Below are positions 1 to 15,600 of a stretch of DNA of 64,000 bases, one piece after another. This DNA comes from Loxodes magnus (Eukaryota > Ciliophora > Karyorelictea > Loxodida > Loxodidae), in the NCBI GenBank assembly GCA_946699065.1, contig CAMPDV010001288.1, positions 1 to 64,000 of the forward strand, in the 5' to 3' direction. Under the pieces are notes generated by a model. That model saw nothing but the letters and a program-made list of their open reading frames with translations. It had not been told where the DNA came from and searched no databases. Made by a program: the position numbers and the translations under genes. Numbering within the stretch: position 1 is the first letter of the stretch; every line of letters begins with the position of its first letter.

Positions 1-3000
1 GTTTTTGATATGTTTTTGAAGTGAGAATACGAAATTTTAATACCAGAGTGAGTTAACAATGTATGGAAAAATAGTTGTGTAATTTTTAAAGTAAAAAAAA
101 GCATTGTTTTTGATATGTTTTGAAGTGAGAATACGAAATTTTTAATACCAGAGTGAGTTAACAATGTATGAAAAATAGTTGTGTAATTTTTAAAGTAAAA
201 AAAAGCTTTGTTTTTGATATGTTTTGAAGTGAGAATACGAAATTTTAATACCAGAATGAGTTAACATGTATGAAAAATTAGTTGTGTAATTTTTAAAGTA
301 AAAAAAAGCATTGTTTTATAAGTGTTTTGAAGTGAGAATACGAAATTTTAATACCAGAGTGAGTTAACAATGTATGAAAAATAGTTGTGTAATTTTTTAA
401 AGTAAAAAAAAGCATTGTTTTATAAGTGTTTTGAAGTAAGAATACGAAATTTTAATACCAGAATGAGTTAACAATGTATGAAAAAATAGTTGTGTAATTT
501 TTTAAAGTAAAAAAAAAGCATTGTTTTATAAGTGTTTTGAAGTGAGAATACGAAATTTTAATACCAGAGTGAGTTAACAATGTATGAAAAATAGTTGTGT
601 AATTTTTAAAGTAAAAAAAAAGCATTGTTTTTGATATGTTTTGAAGTGAGAATACGAAATTTTAATACCAAGAGTGAGTTAACAATGTATGAAAAATAGT
701 TGTGTAATTTTTAAAGTAAAAAAAAGCATTGTTTTTGATATGTTTTGAAGTGAGAATACGAAATTTTAATACCAGAGTGAGTTAACAATGTATGAAAAAG
801 ATAGTTGTGTAATTTTTAAAGTAAAAAAAAGCTTTGTTTTTGATATGTTTTGAAGTGAGAATACGAAATTTTAATACCAGAATGAGTTAACAATGTATGA
901 AAAAATAGTTGTGTAATTTTAAAGTAAAAAAAAGCATTGTTTTATAAGTGTTTTGAAGTGAGAATACGAAATTTTAATACAGAGTGAGTTAACAATGTAT
1001 GAAAAATAGTTGTGTAATTTTTAAAGTAAAAAAAAGCATTGTTTTTGATATGTTTTGAAGTGAGAATACGAAATTTTAATACCAGAGTGAGTTAACAATG
1101 TATGAAAAATAGTTGTGTAATTTTTAAAGTAAAAAAAAGCATTGTTTTATAAGTGTTTTGAAGTGAGAATACGAAATTTTAATACCAGAATGAGTTAACA
1201 ATGTATGAAAAATAGTTGTGTAATTTTTAAAGTAAAAAAAAAGCATTGTTTTATAAGTGTTTTGAAGTGAGGAATACGAAATTTTAATACCAGAGTGAGT
1301 TAACAATGTATGAAAAATAGTTGTGTAATTTTTTAAAGTAAAAAAAAAGCATTGTTTTTGATATGTTTTGAAGTGAGAATACGAAATTTTAATACCAGAG
1401 TGAGTTAACAATGTATGAAAAATAGTTGTGTAATTTTTAAAGTAAAAAAAAAGCATTGTTTTTGATATGTTTTGAAGTGAGAATACGAAATTTTAATACC
1501 AGAGTGAGTTAACAATGTATGAAAAATAGTTGTGTAATTTTTAAAGTAAAAAAAAGCTTTGTTTTTGATATGTTTTGAAGTGAGAATACGAAATTTTAAT
1601 ACCAGAATGAGTTAACAATGTATGAAAAATAGTTGTGTAATTTTTAAAGTAAAAAAAAAGCATTGTTTTTGATATGTTTTGAAGTGAGAATACGAAAATT
1701 TAATACCAGAGTGAGTTAACAATGTATGAAAAATAGTTGTGTAATTTTTAAAGTAAAAAAAAAGCATTGTTTTATAAGTGTTTTGAAGTGAGAATACGAA
1801 ATTTTAATACCAGAGTGAGTTAACAATGTATGAAAAATAGTTGTGTAATTTTTAAAGTAAAAAAAAGCTTTGTTTTTGATATGTTTTGAAGTGAGAATAC
1901 GAAATTTTAATACCAGAATGAGTTAACAATGTATGAAAAATAGTTGTGTAATTTTTAAAGTAAAAAAAAGCATTGTTTTAATAAGTGTTTTGAAGTGAGA
2001 ATACGAAATTTTAATACCAGAATGAGTTAACAATGTATGAAAAATAGTTGTGTAATTTTTAAAGTAAAAAAAAGCATTGTTTTATAAGTGTTTTGAAGTG
2101 AGAATACGAAATTTTAATACCAGAGTGAGTTAACAATGTATGAAAAATAGTTGTGTAATTTTTAAAGTAAAAAAAGGCATTGTTTTTGATATGTTTTGAA
2201 GTGAGAATACGAAATTTTAATACCAGAGTGAGTTAACAATGTATGAAAAATAGTTGTGTAATTTTTAAAGTAAAAAAAAGCATTGTTTTATAAGTGTTTT
2301 GAAGTAAGAATACGAAATTTTAATACCAGAATGAGTTAACAATGTATGAAAAATAGTTGTGTAATTTTTAAAGTAAAAAAAAGCATTGTTTTATAAGTGT
2401 TTTGAAGTGAGAATACGAAATTTTAATACCAGAGTGAGTTAACAATGTATGAAAAATAGTTGTGTAATTTTTAAAGTAAAAAAAAGCATTGTTTTTGATA
2501 TGTTTTGAAGTGAGAATACGAAATTTTAATACCAGAGTGAGTTAACAATGTATGAAAAATAGTTGTGTAATTTTTAAAGTAAAAAAAAGCTTTGTTTTTG
2601 ATATGTTTTGAAGTGAGAATACGAAATTTTAATACCAGAATGAGTTAACAATGTATGAAAAATAGTTGTGTAATTTTTAAAGTAAAAAAAAGCATTGTTT
2701 TATAAGTGTTTTGAAGTGAGAATACGAAATTTTAATACCAGAATGAGTAACAATGTATGAAAAATAGTTGTGTAATTTTTAAAGTAAAAAAAAGCATTGT
2801 TTTATAAGTGTTTTGAAGTGAGAATACGAAATTTTTAATACCAGAGTGAGTTAACAATGTATGAAAAATAGTTGTGTAATTTTTTAAAGTAAAAAAAAGC
2901 ATTGTTTTATAAGTGTTTTGAAGTGAGAATACGAAATTTTAATACCAGAATGAGTTAACAATGTATGAAAAATAGTTGTGTAATTTTTAAAGTAAAAAAA

Positions 3001-6000
3001 AGCATTGTTTTATAAGTGTTTTGAAGTAAGAATACGAAATTTTAATACCAGAATGAGTTAACAATGTATGAAAAATAGTTGTGTAATTTTTAAAGTAAAA
3101 AAAAGCATTGTTTTATAAGTGTTTTGAAGTGAGAATACGAAATTTTTAATACCAGAGTGAGTTAACAATGTATGAAAAATAGTTGTGTAATTTTTAAAGT
3201 AAAAAAAAGCATTGTTTTAGTTTTGAAGTGAGAATACGAAATTTTAATACCAGAGTGAGTTAACAATGTATGAAAAATAGTTGTGTAATTTTTAAAGTAA
3301 AAAAAAGCATTGTTTTTGATATGTTTTGAAGTGAGAATACGAAATTTTAATACCAGAGTGAGTTAACAATGTATGAAAAATAGTTGTGTAATTTTTAAAG
3401 TAAAAAAAAGCTTTGTTTTTGATATGTTTTGAAGTGAGAATACGAAATTTTAATACCAGAATGAGTTAACAATGTATGAAAAATAGTTGTGTAATTTTTA
3501 AAGTAAAAAAAAGCATTGTTTTATAAGTGTTTTGAAGTGAGAATACGAAATTTTAATACCAGAATGAGTTAACAATGTATGAAAAATAGTTGTGTAATTT
3601 TTAAAGTAAAAAAAAGCATTGTTTTATAAGTGTTTTGAAGTGAGAATACGAAATTTTAATACCAGAGTGAGTTAACAATGTATGAAAAATAGTTGTGTAA
3701 TTTTTAAAGTAAAAAAAAGCATTGTTTTTTGATATGTTTTGAAGTGAGAATACGAAATTTTAATACCAGAGTGAGTTAACAATGTATGAAAAATAGTTGT
3801 GTAATTTTTAAAGTAAAAAAAAGCATTGTTTTTGATATGTTTTGAAGTGAGAATACGAAATTTTAATACCAGAGTGAGTTAACAATGTATGAAAAATAGT
3901 TGTGTAATTTTTAAAGTAAAAAAAAAGCATTGTTTTTGATATGTTTTGAAGTGAGAATACGAAATTTTAATACCAGAGTGAGTTAACAATGTATGAAAAA
4001 TAGTTGTGTAATTTTTAAAGTAAAAAAAAAGCATTGTTTTATAAGTGTTTTGAAGTGAGAATACGAAATTTTAATACCAGAGTGAGTTAACAATGTATGA
4101 AAAAATAGTTGTGTAATTTTTAAAGTAAAAAAAAGCATTGTTTTATAAGTGTTTTGAAGTGAGAATACGAAATTTTAATACCAGAGTGAGTTAACAATGT
4201 ATGAAAAATAGTTGTGTAATTTTTAAAGTAAAAAAAAGCATTGTTTTATAAGTGTTTTGAAGTGAGAATACGAAATTTTAATACCAGAGTGAGTTAACAA
4301 TGTATGAAAAATAGTTGTGTAATTTTTAAAGTAAAAAAAAGCATTGTTTTATAAGTGTTTTGAAGTAAGAATACGAAATTTTAATACCAGAATGAGTTAA
4401 CAATGTATGAAAAATAGTTGTGTAATTTTTAAAGTAAAAAAAAGCATTGTTTTTGATATGTTTTGAAGTGAGAATACGAAATTTTAATACCAGAGTGAGT
4501 TAACAATGTATGAAAAATAGTTGTGTAATTTTTAAAGTAAAAAAAAAGCATTGTTTTTGATATGTTTTGAAGTGAGAATACGAAATTTTAATACCAGAGT
4601 GAGTTAACAATGTATGAAAAATAGTTGTGTAATTTTTAAAGTAAAAAAAAGCTTTGTTTTTGATATGTTTTGAAGTGAGAATACGAAATTTTAATACCAG
4701 AATGAGTTAACAATGTATGAAAAATAGTTGTGTAATTTTTAAAGTAAAAAAAAAGCATTGTTTTATAAGTGTTTTGAAGTGAGAATACGAAATTTTAATA
4801 CCAGAATGAGTTAACAATGTATGAAAAATAGTTGTGTAATTTTTAAAGTAAAAAAAAAGCATTGTTTTATAAGTGTTTTGAAGTGAGAATACGAAATTTT
4901 AATACCAGAGTGAGTTAACAATGTATGAAAAATAGTTGTGTAATTTTTAAAGTAAAAAAAAGCATTGTTTTTGATATGTTTTGAAGTGAGAATACGAAAT
5001 TTTAATACCAGAGTGAGTTAACAATGTATGAAAAATAGTTGTGTAATTTTTAAAGTAAAAAAAAAGCATTGTTTTTGATATGTTTTGAAGTGAGAATACG
5101 AAATTTTAATACCAGAGTGAGTTAACAATGTATGAAAAATAGTTGTGTAATTTTTAAAGTAAAAAAAAGCATTGTTTTTGATATGTTTTGAAGTGAGAAT
5201 ACGAAATTTTAATACCAGAGTGAGTTAACAATGTATGAAAAATAGTTGTGTAATTTTTAAAGTAAAAAAAAAGCATTGTTTTATAAGTGTTTTGAAGTGA
5301 GAATACGAAATTTTAATACCAGAGTGAGTTAACAATGTATGAAAAATAGTTGTGTAATTTTTAAAGTAAAAAAAAGCATTGTTTTATAAGTGTTTTGAAG
5401 TGAGAATACGAAAATTTTAATACCAGAGTGAGTTAACAATGTATGAAAAATAGTTGTGTAATTTTTAAAGTAAAAAAAAGCATTGTTTTATAAGTGTTTT
5501 GAAGTGAGAATACGAAATTTTAATACCAGAGTGAGTTAACAATGTATGAAAAATAGTTGTGTAATTTTTAAAGTAAAAAAAGCATTGTTTTATAAGTGTT
5601 TTGAAGTGAGAATACGAAATTTTAATACCAGAGTGAGTTAACAATGTATGAAAAATAGTTGTGTAATTTTTAAAGTAAAAAAAAGCATTGTTTTATAAGT
5701 GTTTTGAAGTGAGAATACGAAATTTTAATACCAGAGTGAGTTAACATGTATGAAAAATAGTTGTGTAATTTTTAAAGTAAAAAAAAGCATTGTTTTATAA
5801 GTGTTTTGAAGTGAGAATACGAAATTTTTAATACCAGAGTGAGTTAACAATGTATGAAAAATAGTTGTGTAATTTTTAAAGTAAAAAAAAGCATTGTTTT
5901 ATAAGTGTTTTGAAGTGAGAATACGAAATTTTAATACCAGAGTGAGTTAACAATGTATGAAAAATAGTTGTGTAATTTTTAAAGTAAAAAAAAGCATTGT

Positions 6001-6580
6001 TTTTGATATGTTTTGAAGTGAGAATACGAAATTTTAATACCAGAGTGAGTTAACAATGTATGAAAAATAGTTGTGTAATTTTTAAAGTAAAAAAAAGCTT
6101 TGTTTTTGATATGTTTTGAAGTGAGAATACGAAATTTTAATACCAGAGTGAGTTAACAATGTATGAAAAATAGTTGTGTAATTTTTAAAGTAAAAAAAAG
6201 CTTTGTTTTTGATATGTTTTGAAGTGAGAATACGAAATTTTAATACCAGAATGAGTTAACAATGTATGAAAAATAGTTGTGTAATTTTTAAAGTAAAAAA
6301 AAAGCATTGTTTTATAAGTGTTTTGAAGTGAGAATACGAAATTTTAATACCAGAGTGAGTTAACAATGTATGAAAAATAGTTGTGTAATTTTTAAAGTAA
6401 AAAAAAAGCATTGTTTTTGATATGTTTTGAAGTGAGAATACGAAATTTTAATACCAGAGTGAGTTAACAATGTATGAAAAATAGTTGTGTAATTTTTAAA
6501 GTAAAAAAAAGCATTGTTTTTGATATGTTTTGAAGTGAGAATACGAAATTTTAATACCAGAGTGAGTTAACAATGTATTG
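1..6580 (-). repeat. Left arm of 103-bp satellite array
   Basis: About 64 head-to-tail copies of a monomer of about 103 bp, in the opposite orientation to the right arm. Each monomer holds a T8-9 (here A8-9) run, a GTTAAC core, a conserved CGTATTCTCACTTC block and a short variable spacer. Spacer types are T (CACTTATAAAA), D (CATATCAAAAA) and D' (D with AAAGC instead of AATGC). Small indels, mainly in homopolymers, are commonest in the first 1.5 kb, which could be read error at a contig end. Monomer order mirrors the right arm outward from 6,581. No gene is present: the open frames seen under the standard code are the repeat read through and should not be annotated. Confidence 0.97.
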
Positions 6581-6605
6581 AACAATACATTGTTAACTCA
6601 CTCTG
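6557..6605. repeat. Palindromic centre of the satellite
   Basis: The array reverses orientation here. CAATGTATTG and its exact reverse complement CAATACATTG lie either side of a 2-base AA spacer at 6,581-6,582, and the symmetry continues outward through GTTAAC and the rest of the monomer. It is either a true inverted duplication or a fold-back artefact of long-read sequencing or assembly. Confidence 0.95.
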
Positions 6606-9600
6606 GTATTAAAATTTCGTATTCTCACTTCAAAACATATCAAAAACAATGCTTTTTTTTACTTTAAAAATTACACAACTATTTTTCATACATTGTTAAC
6701 TCACTCTGGTATTAAAATTTCGTATTCCTCACTTCAAAACATATCAAAAACAATGCTTTTTTTTACTTTAAAAATTACCACAACTATTTTTCATACATTG
6801 TTAACTCACTCTGGTATTAAAATTTCGTATTCTCACTTCAAAACACTTATAAAACAATGCTTTTTTTTTACTTTAAAAATTACACAACTATTTTTCATAC
6901 ATTGTTAACTCATTCTGGTATTAAAATTTCGTATTCTCACTTCAAAACATATCAAAAACAAAGCTTTTTTTTACTTTAAAAATTACACAACTATTTTTCA
7001 TACATTGTTAACTCACTCTGGTATTAAAATTTCGTATTCTCACTTCAAAACATATCAAAAACAAAGCTTTTTTTTTACTTTAAAAATTACACAACTATTT
7101 TTCATACATTGTTAACTCACTCTGGTATTAAAATTTCGTATTCTCACTTCAAAACATATCAAAAACAATGCTTTTTTTTACTTTAAAAATTACACAACTA
7201 TTTTTCATACATTGTTAACTCACTCTGGTATTAAAATTTCGTATTCTCACTTCAAAACACTTATAAAACAATGCTTTTTTTTTACTTTAAAAATTACACA
7301 ACTATTTTTCATACATTGTTAACTCACTCTGGTATTAAAATTTCGTATTCTCACTTCAAAACACTTATAAAACAATGCTTTTTTTTACTTTAAAAATTAC
7401 ACAACTATTTTTCATACATTGTTAACTCACTCTGGTATTAAAATTTCGTATTCTCACTTCAAAACACTTATAAAAACAATGCTTTTTTTTACTTTAAAAA
7501 ATTACACAACTATTTTTCATACATTGTTAACTCACTCTGGTATTAAAATTTCGTATTCTCACTTCAAAACACTTATAAAACAATGCTTTTTTTTTACTTT
7601 AAAAATTACACAACTATTTTTCATACATTGTTAACTCACTCTGGTATTAAAATTTCGTATTCTCACTTCAAAACACTTATAAAACAATGCTTTTTTTTTA
7701 CTTTAAAAATTACACAACTATTTTTTCATACATTGTTAACTCACTCTGGTATTAAAATTTCGTATTCTCACTTCAAAACACTTATAAAACAATGCTTTTT
7801 TTTTACTTTAAAAATTACACAACTATTTTTCATACATTGTTAACTCACTCTGGTATTAAAATTTCGTATTCTCACTTCAAAACACTTATAAAACAATGCT
7901 TTTTTTTACTTTAAAAATTACACAACTATTTTTCATACATTGTTAACTCACTCTGGTATTAAAATTTCGTATTCTCACTTCAAAACATATCAAAAACAAT
8001 GCTTTTTTTTACTTTAAAAATTACACAACTATTTTTCATACATTGTTAACTCACTCTGGTATTAAAATTTCGTATTCTCACTTCAAAACATATCAAAAAC
8101 AATGCTTTTTTTTTACTTTAAAAATTACACAACTATTTTTCATACATTGTTAACTCACTCTGGTATTAAAATTTCGTATTCTCACTTCAAAACATATCAA
8201 AAACAATGCTTTTTTTTTACTTTAAAAATTACACAACTATTTTTCATACATTGTTAACTCACTCTGGTATTAAAATTTCGTATTCTCACTTCAAAACACT
8301 TATAAAACAATGCTTTTTTTTACTTTAAAAATTACACAACTATTTTTCATACATTGTTAACTCATTCTGGTATTAAAATTTCGTATTCTCACTTCAAAAC
8401 ACTTATAAAACAATGCTTTTTTTTACTTTAAAAATTACACAACTATTTTTCATACATTGTTAACTCATTCTGGTATTAAAATTTCGTATTCTCACTTCAA
8501 AACACTTATAAAACAATGCTTTTTTTTACTTTAAAAATTACACAACTATTTTTCATACATTGTTAACTCATTCTGGTATTAAAATTTCGTATTCTCACTT
8601 CAAAACACTTATAAAACAATGCTTTTTTTTACTTTAAAAATTACACAACTATTTTTCATACATTGTTAACTCATTCTGGTATTAAATTTCGTATTCTCAC
8701 TTCAAAACACTTATAAAACAATGCTTTTTTTTTACTTTAAAAATTACACAACTATTTTTCATACATTGTTAACTCATTCTGGTATTAAAATTTCGTATTC
8801 TTACTTCAAAACACTTATAAAACAATGCTTTTTTTTTACTTTAAAAATTACACAACTATTTTTCATACATTGTTAACTCACTCTGGTATTAAAATTTCGT
8901 ATTCTCACTTCAAAACACTTATAAAACAATGCTTTTTTTTACTTTAAAAATTACACAACTATTTTTTCATACATTGTTAACTCATTCTGGTATTAAAATT
9001 TCGTATTCTCACTTCAAAACACTTATAAAACAATGCTTTTTTTTACTTTAAAAATTACACAACTATTTTTCATACATTGTTAACTCATTCTGGTATTAAA
9101 ATTTCGTATTCTCACTTCAAAACACTTATAAAACAATGCTTTTTTTTACTTTAAAAATTACACAACTATTTTTCATACATTGTTAACTCACTCTGGTATT
9201 AAAATTTCGTATTCTCACTTCAAAAACATATCAAAAACAATGCTTTTTTTTACTTTAAAAATTACACAACTATTTTTCATACATTGTTAACTCACTCTGG
9301 TATTAAAATTTCGTATTCTCACTTCAAAACATATCAAAAACAATGCTTTTTTTTACTTTAAAAATTACACAACTATTTTTCATACATTGTTAACTCACTC
9401 TGGTATTAAAATTTCGTATTCTCACTTCAAAACATATCAAAAACAATGCTTTTTTTTACTTTAAAAATTACACAACTATTTTTCATACATTGTTAACTCA
9501 CTCTGGTATTAAAATTTCGTATTCTCACTTCAAAACACTTATAAAACAATGCTTTTTTTTACTTTAAAAATTACACAACTATTTTTCATACATTGTTAAC

Positions 9601-12600
9601 TCATTCTGGTATTAAAATTTCGTATTCTCACTTCAAAACACTTATAAAACAATGCTTTTTTTTACTTTAAAAATTACACAACTATTTTTCATACATTGTT
9701 AACTCATTCTGGTATTAAAATTTCGTATTCTCACTTCAAAACATATCAAAAACAAAGCTTTTTTTTACTTTAAAAATTACACAACTATTTTTCATACATT
9801 GTTAACTCACTCTGGTATTAAAATTTCGTATTCTCACTTCAAAACATATCAAAAACAATGCTTTTTTTTACTTTAAAAATTACACAACTATTTTTCATAC
9901 ATTGTTAACTCACTCTGGTATTAAAATTTCGTATTCTCACTTCAAAACTAAAACAATGCTTTTTTTTACTTTAAAAATTACACAACTATTTTTCATACAT
10001 TGTTAACTCACTCTGGTATTAAAATTTCGTATTCTCACTTCAAAACACTTATAAAACAATGCTTTTTTTTACTTTAAAAATTACACAACTATTTTTCATA
10101 CATTGTTAACTCATTCTGGTATTAAAATTTCGTATTCTTACTTCAAAACACTTATAAAACAATGCTTTTTTTTACTTTAAAAATTACACAACTATTTTTC
10201 ATACATTGTTAACTCATTCTGGTATTAAAATTTCGTATTCTCACTTCAAAACACTTATAAAACAATGCTTTTTTTTACTTTAAAAATTACACAACTATTT
10301 TTCATACATTGTTAACTCACTCTGGTATTAAAATTTCGTATTCTCACTTCAAAACACTTATAAAACAATGCTTTTTTTTTACTTTAAAAATTACACAACT
10401 ATTTTTCATACATTGTTAACTCATTCTGGTATTAAAATTTCGTATTCTCACTTCAAAACACTTATAAAACAATGCTTTTTTTTACTTTAAAAATTACACA
10501 ACTATTTTTCATACATTGTTAACTCATTCTGGTATTAAAATTTCGTATTCTCACTTCAAAACATATCAAAAACAAAGCTTTTTTTTACTTTAAAAATTAC
10601 ACAACTATTTTTCATACATTGTTAACTCACTCTGGTATTAAAATTTCGTATTCTCACTTCAAAACATATCAAAAACAATGCTTTTTTTTACTTTAAAAAT
10701 TACACAACTATTTTTCATACATTGTTAACTCACTCTGGTATTAAAATTTCGTATTCTCACTTCAAAACACTTATAAAACAATGCTTTTTTTTACTTTAAA
10801 AATTACACAACTATTTTTCATACATTGTTAACTCATTCTGGTATTAAAATTTCGTATTCTTACTTCAAAACACTTATAAAACAATGCTTTTTTTTACTTT
10901 AAAAATTACACAACTATTTTTCATACATTGTTAACTCACTCTGGTATTAAAATTTCGTATTCTCACTTCAAAACATATCAAAAACAATGCTTTTTTTTTA
11001 CTTTAAAAATTACACAACTATTTTTCATACATTGTTAACTCACTCTGGTATTAAAATTTCGTATTCTCACTTCAAAACACTTATAAAACAATGCTTTTTT
11101 TTACTTTAAAAATTACACAACTATTTTTCATACATTGTTAACTCATTCTGGTATTAAAATTTCGTATTCTCACTTCAAAACACTTATAAAACAATGCTTT
11201 TTTTTACTTTAAAAATTACACAACTATTTTTCATACATTGTTAACTCATTCTGGTATTAAAATTTCGTATTCTCACTTCAAAACATATCAAAAACAAAGC
11301 TTTTTTTTACTTTAAAAATTACACAACTATTTTTCATACATTGTTAACTCACTCTGGTATTAAAATTTCGTATTCTCACTTCAAAACACTTATAAAACAA
11401 TGCTTTTTTTTACTTTAAAAATTACACAACTATTTTTCATACATTGTTAACTCACTCTGGTATTAAAATTTCGTATTCTCACTTCAAAACATATCAAAAA
11501 CAATGCTTTTTTTTACTTTAAAAATTACACAACTATTTTTCATACATTGTTAACTCATTCTGGTATTAAAATTTCGTATTCTCACTTCAAAACATATCAA
11601 AAACAAAGCTTTTTTTTACTTTAAAAATTACACAACTATTTTTCATACATTGTTAACTCACTCTGGTATTAAAATTTCGTATTCTCACTTCAAAACATAT
11701 CAAAAACAATGCTTTTTTTTACTTTAAAAATTACACAACTATTTTTCATACATTGTTAACTCACTCTGGTATTAAAATTTCGTATTCTCACTTCAAAACA
11801 TATCAAAAACAATGCTTTTTTTTACTTTAAAAATTACACAACTATTTTTCATACATTGTTAACTCACTCTGGTATTAAAATTTCGTATTCTCACTTCAAA
11901 ACACTTATAAAACAATGCTTTTTTTTACTTTAAAAATTACACAACTATTTTTCATACATTGTTAACTCATTCTGGTATTAAAATTTCGTATTCTCACTTC
12001 AAAACACTTATAAAACAATGCTTTTTTTTACTTTAAAAATTACACAACTATTTTTCATACATTGTTAACTCACTCTGGTATTAAAATTTCGTATTCTCAC
12101 TTCAAAACATATCAAAAACAATGCTTTTTTTTACTTTAAAAATTACACAACTATTTTTCATACATTGTTAACTCACTCTGGTATTAAAATTTCGTATTCT
12201 CACTTCAAAACACTTATAAAACAATGCTTTTTTTTACTTTAAAAATTACACAACTATTTTTCATACATTGTTAACTCATTCTGGTATTAAAATTTCGTAT
12301 TCTCACTTCAAAACATATCAAAAACAAAGCTTTTTTTTACTTTAAAAATTACACAACTATTTTTCATACATTGTTAACTCACTCTGGTATTAAAATTTCG
12401 TATTCTCACTTCAAAACATATCAAAAACAATGCTTTTTTTTACTTTAAAAATTACACAACTATTTTTCATACATTGTTAACTCACTCTGGTATTAAAATT
12501 TCGTATTCTCACTTCAAAACATATCAAAAACAATGCTTTTTTTTACTTTAAAAATTACACAACTATTTTTCATACATTGTTAACTCACTCTGGTATTAAA

Positions 12601-15600
12601 ATTTCGTATTCTCACTTCAAAACACTTATAAAACAATGCTTTTTTTTACTTTAAAAATTACACAACTATTTTTCATACATTGTTAACTCATTCTGGTATT
12701 AAAATTTCGTATTCTTACTTCAAAACACTTATAAAACAATGCTTTTTTTTACTTTAAAAATTACACAACTATTTTTCATACATTGTTAACTCACTCTGGT
12801 ATTAAAATTTCGTATTCTCACTTCAAAACACTTATAAAACAATGCTTTTTTTTACTTTAAAAATTACACAACTATTTTTCATACATTGTTAACTCATTCT
12901 GGTATTAAAATTTCGTATTCTCACTTCAAAACATATCAAAAACAAAGCTTTTTTTTACTTTAAAAATTACACAACTATTTTTCATACATTGTTAACTCAC
13001 TCTGGTATTAAAATTTCGTATTCTCACTTCAAAACATATCAAAAACAATGCTTTTTTTTACTTTAAAAATTACACAACTATTTTTCATACATTGTTAACT
13101 CACTCTGGTATTAAAATTTCGTATTCTCACTTCAAAACATATCAAAAACAATGCTTTTTTTTACTTTAAAAATTACACAACTATTTTTCATACATTGTTA
13201 ACTCACTCTGGTATTAAAATTTCGTATTCTCACTTCAAAACACTATAAAAACAATGCTTTTTTTTACTTTAAAAATTACACAACTATTTTTCATACATTG
13301 TTAACTCACTCTGGTATTAAAATTTCGTATTCTCACTTCAAAACATTATAAAACAATGCTTTTTTTTACTTTAAAAATTACACAACTATTTTTCATACAT
13401 TGTTAACTCATTCTGGTATTAAAATTTCGTATTCTCACTTCAAAACACTTATAAAACAATGCTTTTTTTACTTTAAAAATTACACAACTATTTTTCATAC
13501 ATTGTTAACTCATTCTGGTATTAAAATTTCGTATTCTCACTTCAAAACACTTATAAAACAATGCTTTTTTTTTACTTTAAAAATTACACAACTATTTTTC
13601 ATACATTGTTAACTCATTCTGGTATTAAAATTTCGTATTCTCACTTCAAAACACTTATAAAACAATGCTTTTTTTTTACTTTAAAAATTACACAACTATT
13701 TTTCATACATTGTTAACTCATTCTGGTATTAAAATTTCGTATTCTCACTTCAAAACACTTCTAAAACAATTCTTTTTTTTACTTTAAAAAATTACACAAC
13801 TATTTTTCATACATTGTTAACTCATTCTGGTATTAAAATTTCGTATTCTCACTTCAAAACACTTATAAAACAATGCTTTTTTTACTTTAAAAATTACACA
13901 ACTATTTTTCATACATTGTTAACTCACTCTGGTATTAAAATTTCGTATTCTCACTTCAAAACACTTATAAAACAATGCTTTTTTTTACTTTAAAAATTAC
14001 ACAACTATTTTTCATACATTGTTAACTCATTCTGGTATTAAAATTTCGTATTCTCACTTCAAAACACTTATAAAACAATGCTTTTTTTACTTTAAAAATT
14101 ACACAACTATTTTTCATACATTGTTAACTCATTCTGGTATTAAAATTTCGTATTCTCACTTCAAAACACTTATAAAACAATGCTTTTTTTTACTTTAAAA
14201 ATTACACAACTATTTTTCATACATTGTTAACTCACTCTGGTATTAAAATTTCGTATTCTTACTTCAAAACACTTATAAAACAATGCTTTTTTTTACTTTA
14301 AAAATTACACAACTATTTTTCATACATTGTTAACTCATTCTGGTATTAAAATTTCGTATTCTCACTTCAAAACACTTATAAAACAATGCTTTTTTTTACT
14401 TTAAAAATTACACAACTATTTTTCATACATTGTTAACTCATTCTGGTATTAAAATTTCGTATTCTCACTTCAAAACACTTATAAAACAATGCTTTTTTTT
14501 TACTTTAAAAATTACACAACTATTTTTCATACATTGTTAACTCATTCTGGTATTAAAATTTCGTATTCTCACTTCAAAACACTTATAAAACAATGCTTTT
14601 TTTACTTTAAAAATTACACAACTATTTTTCATACATTGTTAACTCATTCTGGTATTAAAATTTCGTATTCTCACTTCAAAACACTTATAAAACAATGCTT
14701 TTTTTTACTTTAAAAATTACACAACTATTTTTCATACATTGTTAACTCATTCTGGTATTAAAATTTCGTATTCTTACTTCAAAACACTTATAAAACAATG
14801 CTTTTTTTTACTTTAAAAATTACACAACTATTTTTCATACATTGTTAACTCATTCTGGTATTAAAATTTCGTATTCTCACTTCAAAACACTTATAAAACA
14901 ATGCTTTTTTTTACTTTAAAAATTACACAACTATTTTTCATACATTGTTAACTCATTCTGGTATTAAAATTTCGTATTCTTACTTCAAAACACTTATAAA
15001 AACAATGCTTTTTTTTACTTTAAAAATTACACAACTATTTTTCATACATTGTTAACTCATTCTGGTATTAAAATTTCGTATTCTCACTTCAAAACACTTA
15101 TAAAACAATGCTTTTTTTTACTTTAAAAATTACACAACTATTTTTCATACATTGTTAACTCATTCTGGTATTAAAATTTCGTATTCTTACTTCAAAACAC
15201 TTATAAAACAATGCTTTTTTTTACTTTAAAAATTACACAACTATTTTTCATACATTGTTAACTCATTCTGGTATTAAAATTTCGTATTCTTACTTCAAAA
15301 CACTTATAAAACAATGCTTTTTTTTACTTTAAAAATTACACAACTATTTTTCATACATTGTTAACTCATTCTGGTATTAAAATTTCGTATTCTTACTTCA
15401 AAACACTTATAAAACAATGCTTTTTTTTACTTTAAAAATTACACAACTATTTTTCATACATTGTTAACTCATTCTGGTATTAAAATTTCGTATTCTCACT
15501 TCAAAACACTTATAAAACAATGCTTTTTTTTACTTTAAAAATTACACAACTATTTTTCATACATTGTTAACTCATTCTGGTATTAAAATTTCGTATTCTC

